Notes under the pieces: model-generated
Seen by the model: only the letters and a program-made list of their open reading frames with translations
Databases searched by the model: none
What the model was told of the DNA's origin: nothing
NCBI GenBank assembly: GCA_900549085.1
Contig: URMO01000001.1
Location: 1 to 64,000, forward strand
DNA: 64,000 bases
From: an uncultured Collinsella sp.
GTDB lineage: Bacteria > Actinomycetota > Coriobacteriia > Coriobacteriales > Coriobacteriaceae
Direction: 5' to 3'
Made by a program: the position numbers and the translations under genes
Shown here: positions 22,279 through 30,499 of the stretch, piece by piece
How the letters are laid out: each line of letters starts with the position of its first letter
How positions within the stretch are numbered: position 1 is the stretch's first letter

Positions 22279-22350
22279 GGTGGCGGCTGAGCCTTTCCCT
22301 CGGGAAACTTCGCGAAGCCCAGTTCCCGAGGGAAAGGCTCAGCCGCCACC
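22279..22350. repeat. Very long hairpin, family II copy 2 (before purE)
   Basis: A perfect 28-bp stem (22279-22306 with 22323-22350) encloses ACTTCGCGAAGCCCAG, the reverse complement of the loop at 22071-22086. Together with the hairpins at 22036 and 22194 it fills most of the 422-base gap between carB and purE, in which I see no gene. Confidence 0.7.
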
Positions 22351-22445
22351 ACAAAGACCGCAGGGACGGGAGCAGCTATACTACTCTCAGTAGTTAAGGG
22401 TCGCGGATCCGCCGCGTCGCCGCTCTCAACAGGAGGTCTTTGTTT

Positions 22446-22910
22446 ATGGCAGATCAAAAGCCGGTTGTCGGGATCATCATGGGCTCTAAGTCCGATCTGG
22501 GCGTTATGGAAGGCTGCACCGCCGAGCTCGAGGCGCTTGGTGTGCCCTATGAGCTCGTCATTGCGAGCGCACACCGCACGCCGGCGAAGGTCCACGAGTG
22601 GGCCTCGACTGCTGCCGATCGCGGTATCAAAGTAATTATCGCTGCCGCCGGCAAGGCCGCTCACCTGGGTGGTGTCGTGGCTGCCTTTACGCCGCTGCCG
22701 GTTATCGGCGTGCCTATGAAGACAAGTGACCTGGGCGGTATGGACTCGCTGCTGTCGATGGTGCAGATGCCTTCGGGCGTGCCCGTGGCCTGCGTTGCCA
22801 TCAACGGCGCCAAGAACGCCGCCATCTATGCCACGCAGATTCTGGGTGCTTGCGACCCCGAGTACCGCAAGGTTATCGAGAAAATGAAGCAGGAGATGGC
22901 CGACGCCTAA
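22446..22910 (+). CDS. purE: N5-CAIR mutase (PurE)
   Basis: The 154-residue class I PurE rearranges N5-carboxyaminoimidazole ribonucleotide to CAIR. The signature GIIMGSKSDLGVM at the N-terminus, ASAHRTP with the catalytic histidine, and AAAGKAAHLGGVVAA are all present. The partner PurK is not in this window. ATG 22446 follows AGGAGG (22431-22436). A sortase gene follows after 36 bases. Confidence 0.96.
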   Translation: MADQKPVVGIIMGSKSDLGVMEGCTAELEALGVPYELVIASAHRTPAKVHEWASTAADRGIKVIIAAAGKAAHLGGVVAAFTPLPVIGVPMKTSDLGGMDSLLSMVQMPSGVPVACVAINGAKNAAIYATQILGACDPEYRKVIEKMKQEMADA

Positions 22911-22946
22911 GCGGCTTGCCATTCCGCTGCAATCATAGGGAGAGTC

Positions 22947-23951
22947 ATGTCCGACTATCAGGGAAAACGTTTCTCGGCTTCTCAGATCCCCGATCCATCC
23001 AAGGCGGGATCGGCCCGCTCCATGCAGCAGGGTCGGGCATCCTCTCCTCAACAGGCTCGTGCGCCGCGCCCCGTAACGCCGACGTCCCATCGCCGTCAGG
23101 ATACGCCGGCTGCGTATCGCCCCTCGTCATATGGCACGGCAAAGAAGCGGACCCGGACGACGAGGCAACCGAGCGGCGCTCCGTCCAGCTACACCGAGCC
23201 GCCGCGCAAGAAACGCCGCTCCATCATCCCCATTCTGCTCATCATCATCGGCATCGGCCTGATTGTTGCCGCCGCTGCCATCTTTATCAATGCTCAGATT
23301 GGCTATAAGCAGGCAAGCGATTCGTACCAGAAAATCGAGAAGCAATATGTAAGCGATAAGGACGCCAGCGGCGTGCCGATTATCGACTTCGATGCACTTG
23401 CCCAGACAAATCCCGAGGTTGTGGGTTGGATTTACGCGCCGGGAACCAACATCAACTATCCCGTGGTGCAGACCAATAACAACTCCAAATACCTCAACAC
23501 GCTGTTCGACGGTACGGCCAATGCGTCCGGGGCCATTTTCCTGGATAGCGATGACACCGCGCCGGGAATGGTTGACCAGCAGACCACGATCTACGGCCAC
23601 CACATGAATGACGGGTCGATGTTCAACGTGATTTCGGACACCACCGACCAAGCGACATTCGATAGCATCGAGTACGTATATTACATCACGCGCGATGCAA
23701 CGTATAAGCTGCGACCGCTGGCGACCAAGGTCGTCGAGGATACGTATGTCAAGGCGCGCACGCCTAATTTTGAGGGTGACGACGGGCTCAAGAACTACCT
23801 GTCCGAGATGCTCGACGGTGCTTCGGCAGTGGCGAGTGATGCAGGCGATCGCGCTGCTTCGGCAACCAAGGTCGTGACGCTCGTGACCTGTCGCTCACTG
23901 TCATTTAGCAATACGCGCGCCGTCATGGTGCTCACGCCGGTCGAGGAATAG
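22947..23951 (+). CDS. Class B sortase
   Basis: The 334-residue transpeptidase is anchored by one N-terminal TM segment (about residues 92-115, IIPILLIIIGIGLIV) after a Pro/Ser/Arg-rich cytoplasmic region. The sortase domain has the class B pattern: WIYAPGTNINYPVVQ, catalytic His in TIYGHHM near 218, Cys315 in TLVTC, and Arg in SNTRAVM. Class B enzymes attach specific proteins to peptidoglycan or assemble pili. The surface proteins in this window end in LAxTG motifs, so this enzyme may not be their sortase. Confidence 0.9.
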   Translation: MSDYQGKRFSASQIPDPSKAGSARSMQQGRASSPQQARAPRPVTPTSHRRQDTPAAYRPSSYGTAKKRTRTTRQPSGAPSSYTEPPRKKRRSIIPILLIIIGIGLIVAAAAIFINAQIGYKQASDSYQKIEKQYVSDKDASGVPIIDFDALAQTNPEVVGWIYAPGTNINYPVVQTNNNSKYLNTLFDGTANASGAIFLDSDDTAPGMVDQQTTIYGHHMNDGSMFNVISDTTDQATFDSIEYVYYITRDATYKLRPLATKVVEDTYVKARTPNFEGDDGLKNYLSEMLDGASAVASDAGDRAASATKVVTLVTCRSLSFSNTRAVMVLTPVEE

Positions 23952-23960
23952 ATTGTTAAG

Positions 23961-23995
23961 AGTAGCTAAAAGAGCCCCGTCCCAAATGAGCTGCT
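23961..23995. repeat. 35-nt palindromic repeat with GCCCCGTCCC core (second copy)
   Basis: AGTAGC and GCTGCT arms flank AGCCCCGTCCCAAAT, with the same spacing as the copy at 358-392. Arms changed in both copies while complementarity is retained. Confidence 0.55.
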
Positions 23996-24019
23996 CGATG
24001 ACGGTAAAAGGAGGAAATG

Positions 24020-24436
24020 ATGCTCGAGAATGGCAAAACGATGCCTTCGATTGATGCTTGGCTGCGCGAGGCCAAAGCCGATTCGTCGGCGCCTGCGTGC
24101 GGTATGTATCTGACGCATAACGGTGTGGTGCGTGCGACGCCCAAGGCCGAGGTGCGCGGAGTTGAGACCGGTGGCGTGGCGCCGGGCCACAAGGTGGGCG
24201 GCATGGTCTTTGACTACGACGCCGAAAAGGTGCGGTCTGCCATCGAAGCCACGCGCGCGATGCCCGGCATCGGCTATGTGCGCTTGTGGCTGGCGAGCGG
24301 CGAGCTTTCCGTGGGCGACGATATCATGCTCGTGCTCATTGGCGGAGACATTCGTCCGCACGTGGTCGATGCCCTGCAGTCGCTTGTCGGCACCATCAAG
24401 AATGAATGCGTGAACGAGGTAGAGCGCGAGGCATAG
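24020..24436 (+). CDS. MoaE-like protein (molybdopterin synthase large-subunit fold)
   Basis: This is a protein of about 138 residues. The middle and C-terminal parts match MoaE architecture: THNGVVRATPKAEVRG, then VRLWLASGELSVGDDIMLVLIGG, then DALQSLVGTIKNECVNEVE, where MoaE has its HR-G-L-GE and LK-PIWKKE motifs. The usual catalytic lysine region is altered to IKNECVNE. No other Moco genes lie nearby, so a role in molybdopterin synthesis is uncertain. ATG 24020 is favoured over the adjacent ATG 24017 by distance from GGAGG. Confidence 0.7.
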   Translation: MLENGKTMPSIDAWLREAKADSSAPACGMYLTHNGVVRATPKAEVRGVETGGVAPGHKVGGMVFDYDAEKVRSAIEATRAMPGIGYVRLWLASGELSVGDDIMLVLIGGDIRPHVVDALQSLVGTIKNECVNEVEREA

Positions 24437-24471
24437 GGCTTTGCGATCGATTCGAGCCCATCTGTAGCAAG

Positions 24472-24507
24472 AGCCCGCTGGCAGTTAGATTGAACTGCCA
24501 GCGGGCT
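24472..24507. terminator. Perfect 15-bp hairpin between convergent genes
   Basis: AGCCCGCTGGCAGTT pairs perfectly with 24493-24507 around a six-base loop, between the MoaE-like gene (plus) and the CmpB-like gene (minus). It probably acts as a shared terminator, although neither side has a long T-run. Confidence 0.6.
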
Positions 24508-24545
24508 TACTTGTCCGTTGGAACCGACTTGCAGCAGCGCCAGCG

Positions 24546-25775
24546 CTATACGCGTGTGGCGTCCTTGGGGCTCATGGTCATACTCTGGAAGCGATTTTCC
24601 ATGTATTCATTATCGAAATACTTGCCGTAGAACTGCGCGACGGGAATATCCGGCTCCGTGCCGTTGACGCGCTGGTACCAGTAGTCGAGCGACTGCAGCG
24701 TCATGACGCCGTCGACCAGCATAATGACGGTAAAGATGACGGTAGCCGAGTAGCGGCTCTTCCACGGAATCATGTTGATGAGCTTGAGCAGCCTCGGCAG
24801 CAGCAACTTGATCCAGATAAGGCCACCCAGGCCCCACAGGCAGGCAAAGCCCGTGCAGGTGCGTCCGCCCGTAAGGACGGCGAGTGGGTCGGGCATGCCG
24901 AACAGCTTCATGTGCGAGTAGCTCCACGAGACCACGCCAAATGAGGTCTGCATAAACCAGCCTACAAACACCTCGAAAGCGCCGCCGATCAGGGCACTTA
25001 CCAGGAAAATGATCAGAGGATTCTTTTTATAGAAGCGGTTGAGCGCCATGGTCATGAGCACCGCGCCAAATCCGTAGATGGGGCTAAAGGGGCCAAATAG
25101 CATACCGGCCCGGTCCTGATAGACGCCGGGATCGACGACGACCATATGCCAGACTTCCTCGAGAATGAGACCTAACACGCTGCAGACGAAGAATACCCAG
25201 AACAGGTTGAAGTAGTTGAGCTTGATGTAGCCCTCGCCGGTTTCGTCGCGGCCGAGCATCCCCTCGGCGGCGGCATCGCGGTCGAGCATCTCTTGCAGAC
25301 GGCGCTGCAGTTCGCGCTCCTGGCGTAGCGTGGGGTCGACGGTGGCCGACAGCGCAATGAGGATGCCGAGCTGGATGGCGGGGCGCAACAAGAACGGCCC
25401 GATACCCTGGAGCATCACGTCGACCAAAAGCTCAACGACGGTAAATGCGATAAGGATATAGGACAGGCGCGCGGCGTTGCGGCGCTGGTTCTTGATGAGG
25501 TCTAGGCCGAAGATGATTAAGATGACCGCGCTCGCCGCCGAGAGCATGATGCCGGCGACGATAAGGCCGATCGCGACGAGCGTGTTGTCGCCGAGCTTGG
25601 CGGCGGCGTTGCCGTTGATGAGTGCGGTGATGACCTGCCACATAAAGGCGCCGACCGACGGGAGCGTACCAACACCGGACAGGATGCACAGGACGGCATA
25701 CACCTTAATGATGAGGGGGATCTTCTTGACCTCCGTGGCGCTGGGGACGCTGGGGTCGAGTTCGTTTCGATCCAT
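24546..25775 (-). CDS. CmpB-like putative ABC transporter permease (PF06541 type)
   Basis: This 409-residue membrane protein has about nine TM helices. The N-terminal half has four TMs (residues 20-150), and a charged linker (RQERELQRRLQEMLDRD) follows. The C-terminal half carries the ABC_trans_CmpB pattern: FWVFFVCSVLGLILEEVWH, then GPFSPIYGFGAVL, then FEVFVGWFMQ and SYSHMKLFGMPDPLAV. The family is named as a putative permease, but no ATPase is nearby and the function is unproven. ATG 25775 follows AGAAAGG on the minus strand. Confidence 0.8.
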   Translation of the reverse strand: MDRNELDPSVPSATEVKKIPLIIKVYAVLCILSGVGTLPSVGAFMWQVITALINGNAAAKLGDNTLVAIGLIVAGIMLSAASAVILIIFGLDLIKNQRRNAARLSYILIAFTVVELLVDVMLQGIGPFLLRPAIQLGILIALSATVDPTLRQERELQRRLQEMLDRDAAAEGMLGRDETGEGYIKLNYFNLFWVFFVCSVLGLILEEVWHMVVVDPGVYQDRAGMLFGPFSPIYGFGAVLMTMALNRFYKKNPLIIFLVSALIGGAFEVFVGWFMQTSFGVVSWSYSHMKLFGMPDPLAVLTGGRTCTGFACLWGLGGLIWIKLLLPRLLKLINMIPWKSRYSATVIFTVIMLVDGVMTLQSLDYWYQRVNGTEPDIPVAQFYGKYFDNEYMENRFQSMTMSPKDATRV

Positions 25776-26025
25776 ACAGAACCTTTCTCGTTTTGTCCTA
25801 GGCTACAAGGATACGCCGCCGACCTGCTAAAAGACAGGACGAACGTCCCAATTGCAGCAATGTAAGCCCTAACGGTCGCCGGGAAGCGTCGCGACGGAAG
25901 CATGCGGGATCGTTGAGCGCGCGGGCGGGTTCCCCAATAAAATGTTTGGCTGCAAAACGGATTATAAGCTCGGTGGGCTTTTAAAAAGCGCTGCTCATGC
26001 GCGGGAGTGCTTGTCTTACCGTGCG

Positions 26026-26031
26026 TATAAT
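26026..26031 (+). promoter_or_regulatory. Consensus -10 element upstream of purF
   Basis: A perfect TATAAT lies 42 bases before the purF start. A good -35 is not evident at 16-18 bases. The rest of 25776-26072, between divergent genes, shows no other recognisable structure. Confidence 0.45.
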
Positions 26032-26072
26032 AGGGCGGGTAACGCCAAATAACGAGGCTCTGAGGGGATGCC

Positions 26073-27743
26073 ATGTCTCAAGAAACCATCCGCGCGGCCG
26101 AGCGTGCCACGGGACAGGTGACGACCATGTCGACGTATGATCCGGACTCCGACCAGCTGCATGAGGAATGCGGCATCTTTGGTGTGTGGGCACCCGATCG
26201 CGATGTGGCTCGGCTGACGTACTTTGGTCTGCGCGCGTTGCAGCATCGCGGCCAGGAATCGGCGGGAATCGCCGTGGGCGATGGTGGCACGGTTATGGTT
26301 CGTAAAGACCTGGGACTGCTCGATCGCGTGTTCTCCAACGCCGACCTGTCGACGCTCTCCGGCCAGCTGGCCGTGGGCCACGTGCGCTATGGCACTGCCG
26401 GCGCCAAGAGTTGGGAAGCCTCGCAGCCGCATCTTTCTACCATCAACAGCGTCATCATCGCACTTGCTCACAACGGCACTCTGGTCAACACCGACGAGCT
26501 GCGCCGTCAGCTGATCGAGCTGGGCGTGCCGTTCCTCTCCAATTCGGATTCCGAGGTCGCGACCAAGCTTATCGGCTACTTCACCCAGCGTACGGGCCAC
26601 CTGCGCGAGGGCATTCGCAAGACCATGGAGCTCGTGCGCGGCGGTTACGCCATGACACTCATCAACGAGCAGGCGCTCTACGCTTTCCGCGACCCGCATG
26701 GCATTCGCCCGCTGGTGCTGGGCAAGCTCGTGGACGAGGGCCTGGACCAGGCCGACGCCGCTTCTGTTTCGCAGCTGCCATCGCAAGACGGTGCCTCGAC
26801 GGTCGACTCCGCCGTCCATGTCACGCGCGCCGGCGGCTGGGTCGTTGCTTCCGAGACGTGCGCACTCGATATCGTGGGCGCCGAGTATGTCCGTGATGTC
26901 CGCCCCGGCGAGATCTTGCGTATCAGCGCCGAGGGTCTGGTGTCCGAGCAGGGCGTACCTGCAGCCGAAGAGTCCGCCAACTGCATCTTTGAGCAGGTCT
27001 ATTTTGCCCGCCCCGACTCCATCATGAACGGCAAGAGCGTCTACGCCTGCCGTTACGACATGGGTCGTCAGCTGGCACACGAAGAGCCCGTCGAGGCCGA
27101 TCTGGTCATCGGCGTGCCCGACTCCGGTCTGCCGCCCGCGGAGGGCTATTCGCACGAGAGCGGCATTCCCTTTGGCGAGGGCCTCATCAAGAATCGCTAT
27201 GTGGGCCGTACGTTTATCGAGCCCACGCAGGAGCTGCGCGCCATGGGCGTGCGTATGAAGCTCAACCCGCTGCGTGACAACATCGAGGGCAAGCGCCTGG
27301 TCGTGATCGACGACTCCATCGTACGCGGCACCACCATGGTGCAGCTCGTCAAGATGCTGCGCAATGCCGGCGCCAAGGAGATTCACATCCGCATCAACTC
27401 GCCCGAGGTCATCTGGCCGTGCTTCTACGGTATCGATACCGACGTACAGTCGCAGCTCATCAGCGCCAACAAGACGGTCGAGGAGATCTGCGAGTATATC
27501 GGCGCCGATTCGCTGGCCTTCCTTTCGGTTGAGGGCCTGCTGAAGGTCATGCCCAAGGGCGGCTACTGCGATGCGTGCTTTACCGGCCGTTATCCCGTGG
27601 CGATTCCCGAGAGCTTTGGCCGCGACAAGTTTATGGAGGGCTTTAAGCCCCGCAACCTGGATAAGCCGCTGCACTTTGACGATGACGCCGTGGTCGAGAA
27701 ATACGACGACCGCAGCTGGGAAGAGAAGCACGGCGAGGCTTAA
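26073..27743 (+). CDS. purF: Amidophosphoribosyltransferase
   Basis: The 556-residue enzyme catalyses the first step of purine synthesis, PRPP plus glutamine to phosphoribosylamine. A 32-residue propeptide precedes catalytic Cys33 (EECGIFGVW), exposed by processing. The glutaminase domain is followed by the phosphoribosyltransferase domain with PRPP motif VVIDDSIVRGTT. Cysteines in VYACRYD, PCFYGID and YCDACFTG match the [4Fe-4S] ligands of the Bacillus-type enzyme. Its stop codon coincides with the start of a 45-nt repeat. purM and purN follow. Confidence 0.96.
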   Translation: MSQETIRAAERATGQVTTMSTYDPDSDQLHEECGIFGVWAPDRDVARLTYFGLRALQHRGQESAGIAVGDGGTVMVRKDLGLLDRVFSNADLSTLSGQLAVGHVRYGTAGAKSWEASQPHLSTINSVIIALAHNGTLVNTDELRRQLIELGVPFLSNSDSEVATKLIGYFTQRTGHLREGIRKTMELVRGGYAMTLINEQALYAFRDPHGIRPLVLGKLVDEGLDQADAASVSQLPSQDGASTVDSAVHVTRAGGWVVASETCALDIVGAEYVRDVRPGEILRISAEGLVSEQGVPAAEESANCIFEQVYFARPDSIMNGKSVYACRYDMGRQLAHEEPVEADLVIGVPDSGLPPAEGYSHESGIPFGEGLIKNRYVGRTFIEPTQELRAMGVRMKLNPLRDNIEGKRLVVIDDSIVRGTTMVQLVKMLRNAGAKEIHIRINSPEVIWPCFYGIDTDVQSQLISANKTVEEICEYIGADSLAFLSVEGLLKVMPKGGYCDACFTGRYPVAIPESFGRDKFMEGFKPRNLDKPLHFDDDAVVEKYDDRSWEEKHGEA

Positions 27744-27785
27744 AACCTGCCATTTGGGGACAGGTTTATTTTGGTAGGTTTTACC
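27741..27785 (+). repeat. 45-nt palindromic repeat beginning at the purF stop codon
   Basis: TAAAACCTGCCA pairs with TTGGTAGGTTTTA around a centre containing GGGGACAGGTTTATTT. The same unit with compensating changes begins at the pth stop codon (50082 down to 50038, minus strand), and a diverged copy lies at about 49881-49918. Confidence 0.65.
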
Positions 27786-27900
27786 TGCTGTTTTGTTGAT
27801 TGAGCGGCGCGCGTTGCCAGAATGCGCGCCGAAATGAACGCAACTATGAGCACCGTTTGGCGCCCGCGCGGCGCCACGGTAGTGGGAGAGGAAGGCTCAG

Positions 27901-29004
27901 ATGAGCGACAGCAAGCATGTGACGTATGAGGATGCCGGCGTCGATACCGCCGAGGGCGGTCGCGCCGTCGACGCTATTAAGCAAATGGTTAAGGACACCA
28001 ACCGCCCCGAGGTCATCGGCGGTATCGGTGGCTTTGGTGGCCTGTTCTCGGCCGCCGCACTTAAGGATATGGAAGACCCGATCCTGATCAGCGGTACCGA
28101 CGGCGTAGGCACCAAGCTCGTGCTCGCCCAGATCATGGACCGTCACGAGACGGTGGGCCAGGACCTGGTCGCCATGTGCGTTAACGACATTTTGGCTTCG
28201 GGCGCCGAGCCGCTGTTCTTCCTGGACTACGTTGCCATCGGCCACATTGAGGCCGAGCACATGGCAAAGATCATCAAGGGCGTGGCCGATGGCTGCAAGC
28301 TCGCGGGCTGCGCGCTCGTGGGCGGCGAGATGGCCGAGCATCCCGGCGTCATGGCTCCTGCCGACTACGACCTTGCCGGATTTACCGTGGGCGTCGTCGA
28401 CCGTCCCAAGATGCTCGACCCCGCGAACGTCCGCCCCGGCGATGTCATCCTGGGCCTGCCCTCCACCGGCGTGCATTCCAACGGCTACTCGCTCGTGCGT
28501 AAGGTCATCGGTGTTGACGGCATCAAGCCGGGCACGCCCGAGGCCGCCGCTAAGGCCGAGGAGCTGAGCCGCCCGCTCGAGGAGCTCGGCGGTGCTTCGC
28601 TGGCCGACGCCCTGCTGGCCCCCACGCGCATCTACGTCAAGCCGATTCTGGAACTGCTGCGCAATGGCGCCAACGTTCATGCCATTGCCCACATCACCGG
28701 CGGCGGTATTACCGAGAACCTCAACCGCGCGCTTGCCGACGACGTCGACGCTGTGGTCACCCGCAACGGCGCCGAGATGGGCTGGGATGTTCCGCCCGTC
28801 ATCACCTACGTGTCGCGTCAGGCCGAGCTCGCGCCCAACGAGGCATGCAAGACCTTCAACATGGGCGTCGGCCTGTGCCTGATCGTCGCCCCCGAGGACG
28901 AGGCTGCCGTGACCGAGGCCCTGGTTGCGCTGGGCGAGAAGCCGTTCCGCATGGGCGAGTGTGTCGAGGGTTCCGGTAAGGTCGTGTACTCCGATGAGCG
29001 CTAA
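27901..29004 (+). CDS. purM: AIR synthetase (phosphoribosylaminoimidazole synthase)
   Basis: The 367-residue enzyme converts FGAM to AIR with ATP. The family motifs GGFGGLFSAA, ISGTDGVGTKLVLA, LDYVAIGH, GGEMAEHPGV and GLPSTGVHSNGYSLVRKV appear in order, and length is normal. GGAAGG lies upstream of ATG 27901. The leader contains a GGCGCC-rich hairpin (about 27858-27890). The stop overlaps the purN start by 11 bases, so the two are translationally coupled. Confidence 0.96.
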   Translation: MSDSKHVTYEDAGVDTAEGGRAVDAIKQMVKDTNRPEVIGGIGGFGGLFSAAALKDMEDPILISGTDGVGTKLVLAQIMDRHETVGQDLVAMCVNDILASGAEPLFFLDYVAIGHIEAEHMAKIIKGVADGCKLAGCALVGGEMAEHPGVMAPADYDLAGFTVGVVDRPKMLDPANVRPGDVILGLPSTGVHSNGYSLVRKVIGVDGIKPGTPEAAAKAEELSRPLEELGGASLADALLAPTRIYVKPILELLRNGANVHAIAHITGGGITENLNRALADDVDAVVTRNGAEMGWDVPPVITYVSRQAELAPNEACKTFNMGVGLCLIVAPEDEAAVTEALVALGEKPFRMGECVEGSGKVVYSDER

Positions 29005-29695
29005 CGAGCAGATGGCTGCCGCCGAGGGCCTGGACTTTGTGCCCTATACCCGCCCGACTGGCACCGATACGGCTGAGCCGCTCAAGATCGGTGTGCTTAT
29101 CAGCGGCTCCGGCACCAATCTGCAGGCGCTGATCGACCTGATCGCCGCGGATAAGCTCAATGCCTCGATTGAGCTCGTGGTGTCGAGCCGTCCTTCGGCC
29201 AAGGGTCTGCAGCGTGCCGAGCGTGCGGGTATCCAGACGCTTACGCTGTCCAAGGATGTCTATGCCGACCCCATCGCCGCCGACGAGATCATCGCGCACG
29301 AGCTGCTCGAGCGCGGCTGCGAGTATGTGGTCATGGCCGGCTACATGCGCATGGTGCATACGCCGCTGCTGGCGGCGTTTCCCAACCGCGTGGTCAACTT
29401 GCATCCGGCGCTGCTGCCGAGCTTTACCGGCGCGCATGCGATCGACGATGCCTTTGCGCGCGGCGTCAAGGTAACTGGCGTGACTGTACATTTTGCCAAC
29501 GAGATCTACGACAACGGCCCCATCATCGCCCAGCGCGCGCTGGCTGTCGAGGAGGGCTGGGACATCGACACGCTCGAGGAGCACATCCACGCGATTGAGC
29601 ACGTGCTGTATCCCGAGGTCGTGCAGATGCTCGCCGACGGCCGCGTCCACGTGTTGGAGAGCGGCAAGGTCGCAATTGATGCGCCGCGCGGCTAG
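28994..29695 (+). CDS. purN: GAR transformylase (folate-dependent)
   Basis: The 233-residue enzyme transfers formyl from 10-formyl-THF to GAR. It shows IGVLISGSGTNLQALID, catalytic NLHPALLPSFTGAHA with the Asn/His pair, and NEIYDNGPII containing the catalytic Asp. An N-terminal extension of about 30 residues precedes the domain. ATG 28994 overlaps the purM stop (ATGAGCGCTAA), which fixes the start. Confidence 0.95.
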   Translation: MSANEQMAAAEGLDFVPYTRPTGTDTAEPLKIGVLISGSGTNLQALIDLIAADKLNASIELVVSSRPSAKGLQRAERAGIQTLTLSKDVYADPIAADEIIAHELLERGCEYVVMAGYMRMVHTPLLAAFPNRVVNLHPALLPSFTGAHAIDDAFARGVKVTGVTVHFANEIYDNGPIIAQRALAVEEGWDIDTLEEHIHAIEHVLYPEVVQMLADGRVHVLESGKVAIDAPRG

Positions 29696-29776
29696 TGGCG
29701 CACAGTACAATTTAGCCGAGTAGTCAGGGTGGTCATTGGCGCCAAGGCGCAAGTGGCCATCCTTTGTTTTAGGTAA

Positions 29777-29828
29777 TCACCTGCGACGCTCTTCAATGAC
29801 TAGTCGTTAAAGAACGTCGCAGGTGACA
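29777..29828. promoter_or_regulatory. 52-nt near-perfect palindrome before the PTS EIIA gene
   Basis: The two 26-base halves match at 22 positions and centre on ACTAGT. The arms contain CACCTGCGACG. It ends 20 bases before the EIIA start, overlapping the likely leader. It may be an operator or a transcript hairpin. Confidence 0.5.
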
Positions 29829-29847
29829 AGGTGAGAGAGGTGGGCCC

Positions 29848-30312
29848 ATGGCGGATAACGAAGCATTGTTTACGCCTGAGCTGGTGTTTTTTGATTGGGA
29901 GTGCGCGACGCCGGATGAGGTGTTTGCGCGGCTCGAGGACGAGCTTGCACCTCGCGGCTACATTGCGCCCGGTTGGCTCGATGCCGTCCGCACGCGCGAG
30001 GACGCCTATCCCACGGGTCTTGCCATGCCGGCGGCCAACATCGCCATCCCGCACACCGATCCCGGATTTGTGGCTAAGCCCTATATCGCGGTGGTAAAGC
30101 CCGCGGCGCCCGTGGTGTTCAGCGCAATGGCGGGCATGGGTGCCCCCGTGCCGGCGCAGATCATCATCAATCTGGGCATCGCCGAGCCGGGCGGCCAGGT
30201 CGAGGCCCTGCAATCGCTTATGAATATCTTTATGGATGCCGACGCCGCAGCCGATGTGCTCGGCCAGACCATATGCCAGGGCATGGTCGACGCCATCCGT
30301 CGCCACTTTTAG
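29848..30312 (+). CDS. PTS EIIA component, fructose/galactitol family
   Basis: This 154-residue PTS_EIIA type 2 domain (PF00359 type) has the phosphorylatable histidine in NIAIPHTDP near residue 72 and the PTGLAMP loop before it. It would accept phosphate from HPr and pass it to an EIIB. No EIIB, EIIC or HPr gene is adjacent, so it is an orphan, possibly regulatory or GatA-like. GAGAGAGG lies upstream of ATG 29848. A large palindrome lies just before the gene. Confidence 0.85.
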   Translation: MADNEALFTPELVFFDWECATPDEVFARLEDELAPRGYIAPGWLDAVRTREDAYPTGLAMPAANIAIPHTDPGFVAKPYIAVVKPAAPVVFSAMAGMGAPVPAQIIINLGIAEPGGQVEALQSLMNIFMDADAAADVLGQTICQGMVDAIRRHF

Positions 30313-30314
30313 GG

Positions 30315-30440
30315 CCGGCACTTGGGGATTGTTCCTAACTGCCGGCAGAAAAGGAATGTCCCTAACTGCCGACAGCCAGAACAGCCCCCTTTGCACCAAA
30401 ATGGTGCAGATTAACCTGTCCCCCATGCACCAGGTGTGTC
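30315..30440. repeat. REP-like repeat cluster after the EIIA gene
   Basis: Contains GCCGGCA-(19 nt)-TGCCGGC, a second partial unit ending in ACTGCCGACAG, and GCACCA-AAA-TGGTGC. Fragments such as TTGGGGAT, TGTCCCTAACT and CCTGTCCCCC resemble the other GGGAC-containing repeats in this window. No gene is seen in 30313-30499. Confidence 0.45.
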
Positions 30441-30499
30441 GCGGGGTCCGCGTTGTGACACAATGGCGTTTGTTCGATTCGTGATGCGAAAGGCCAACT

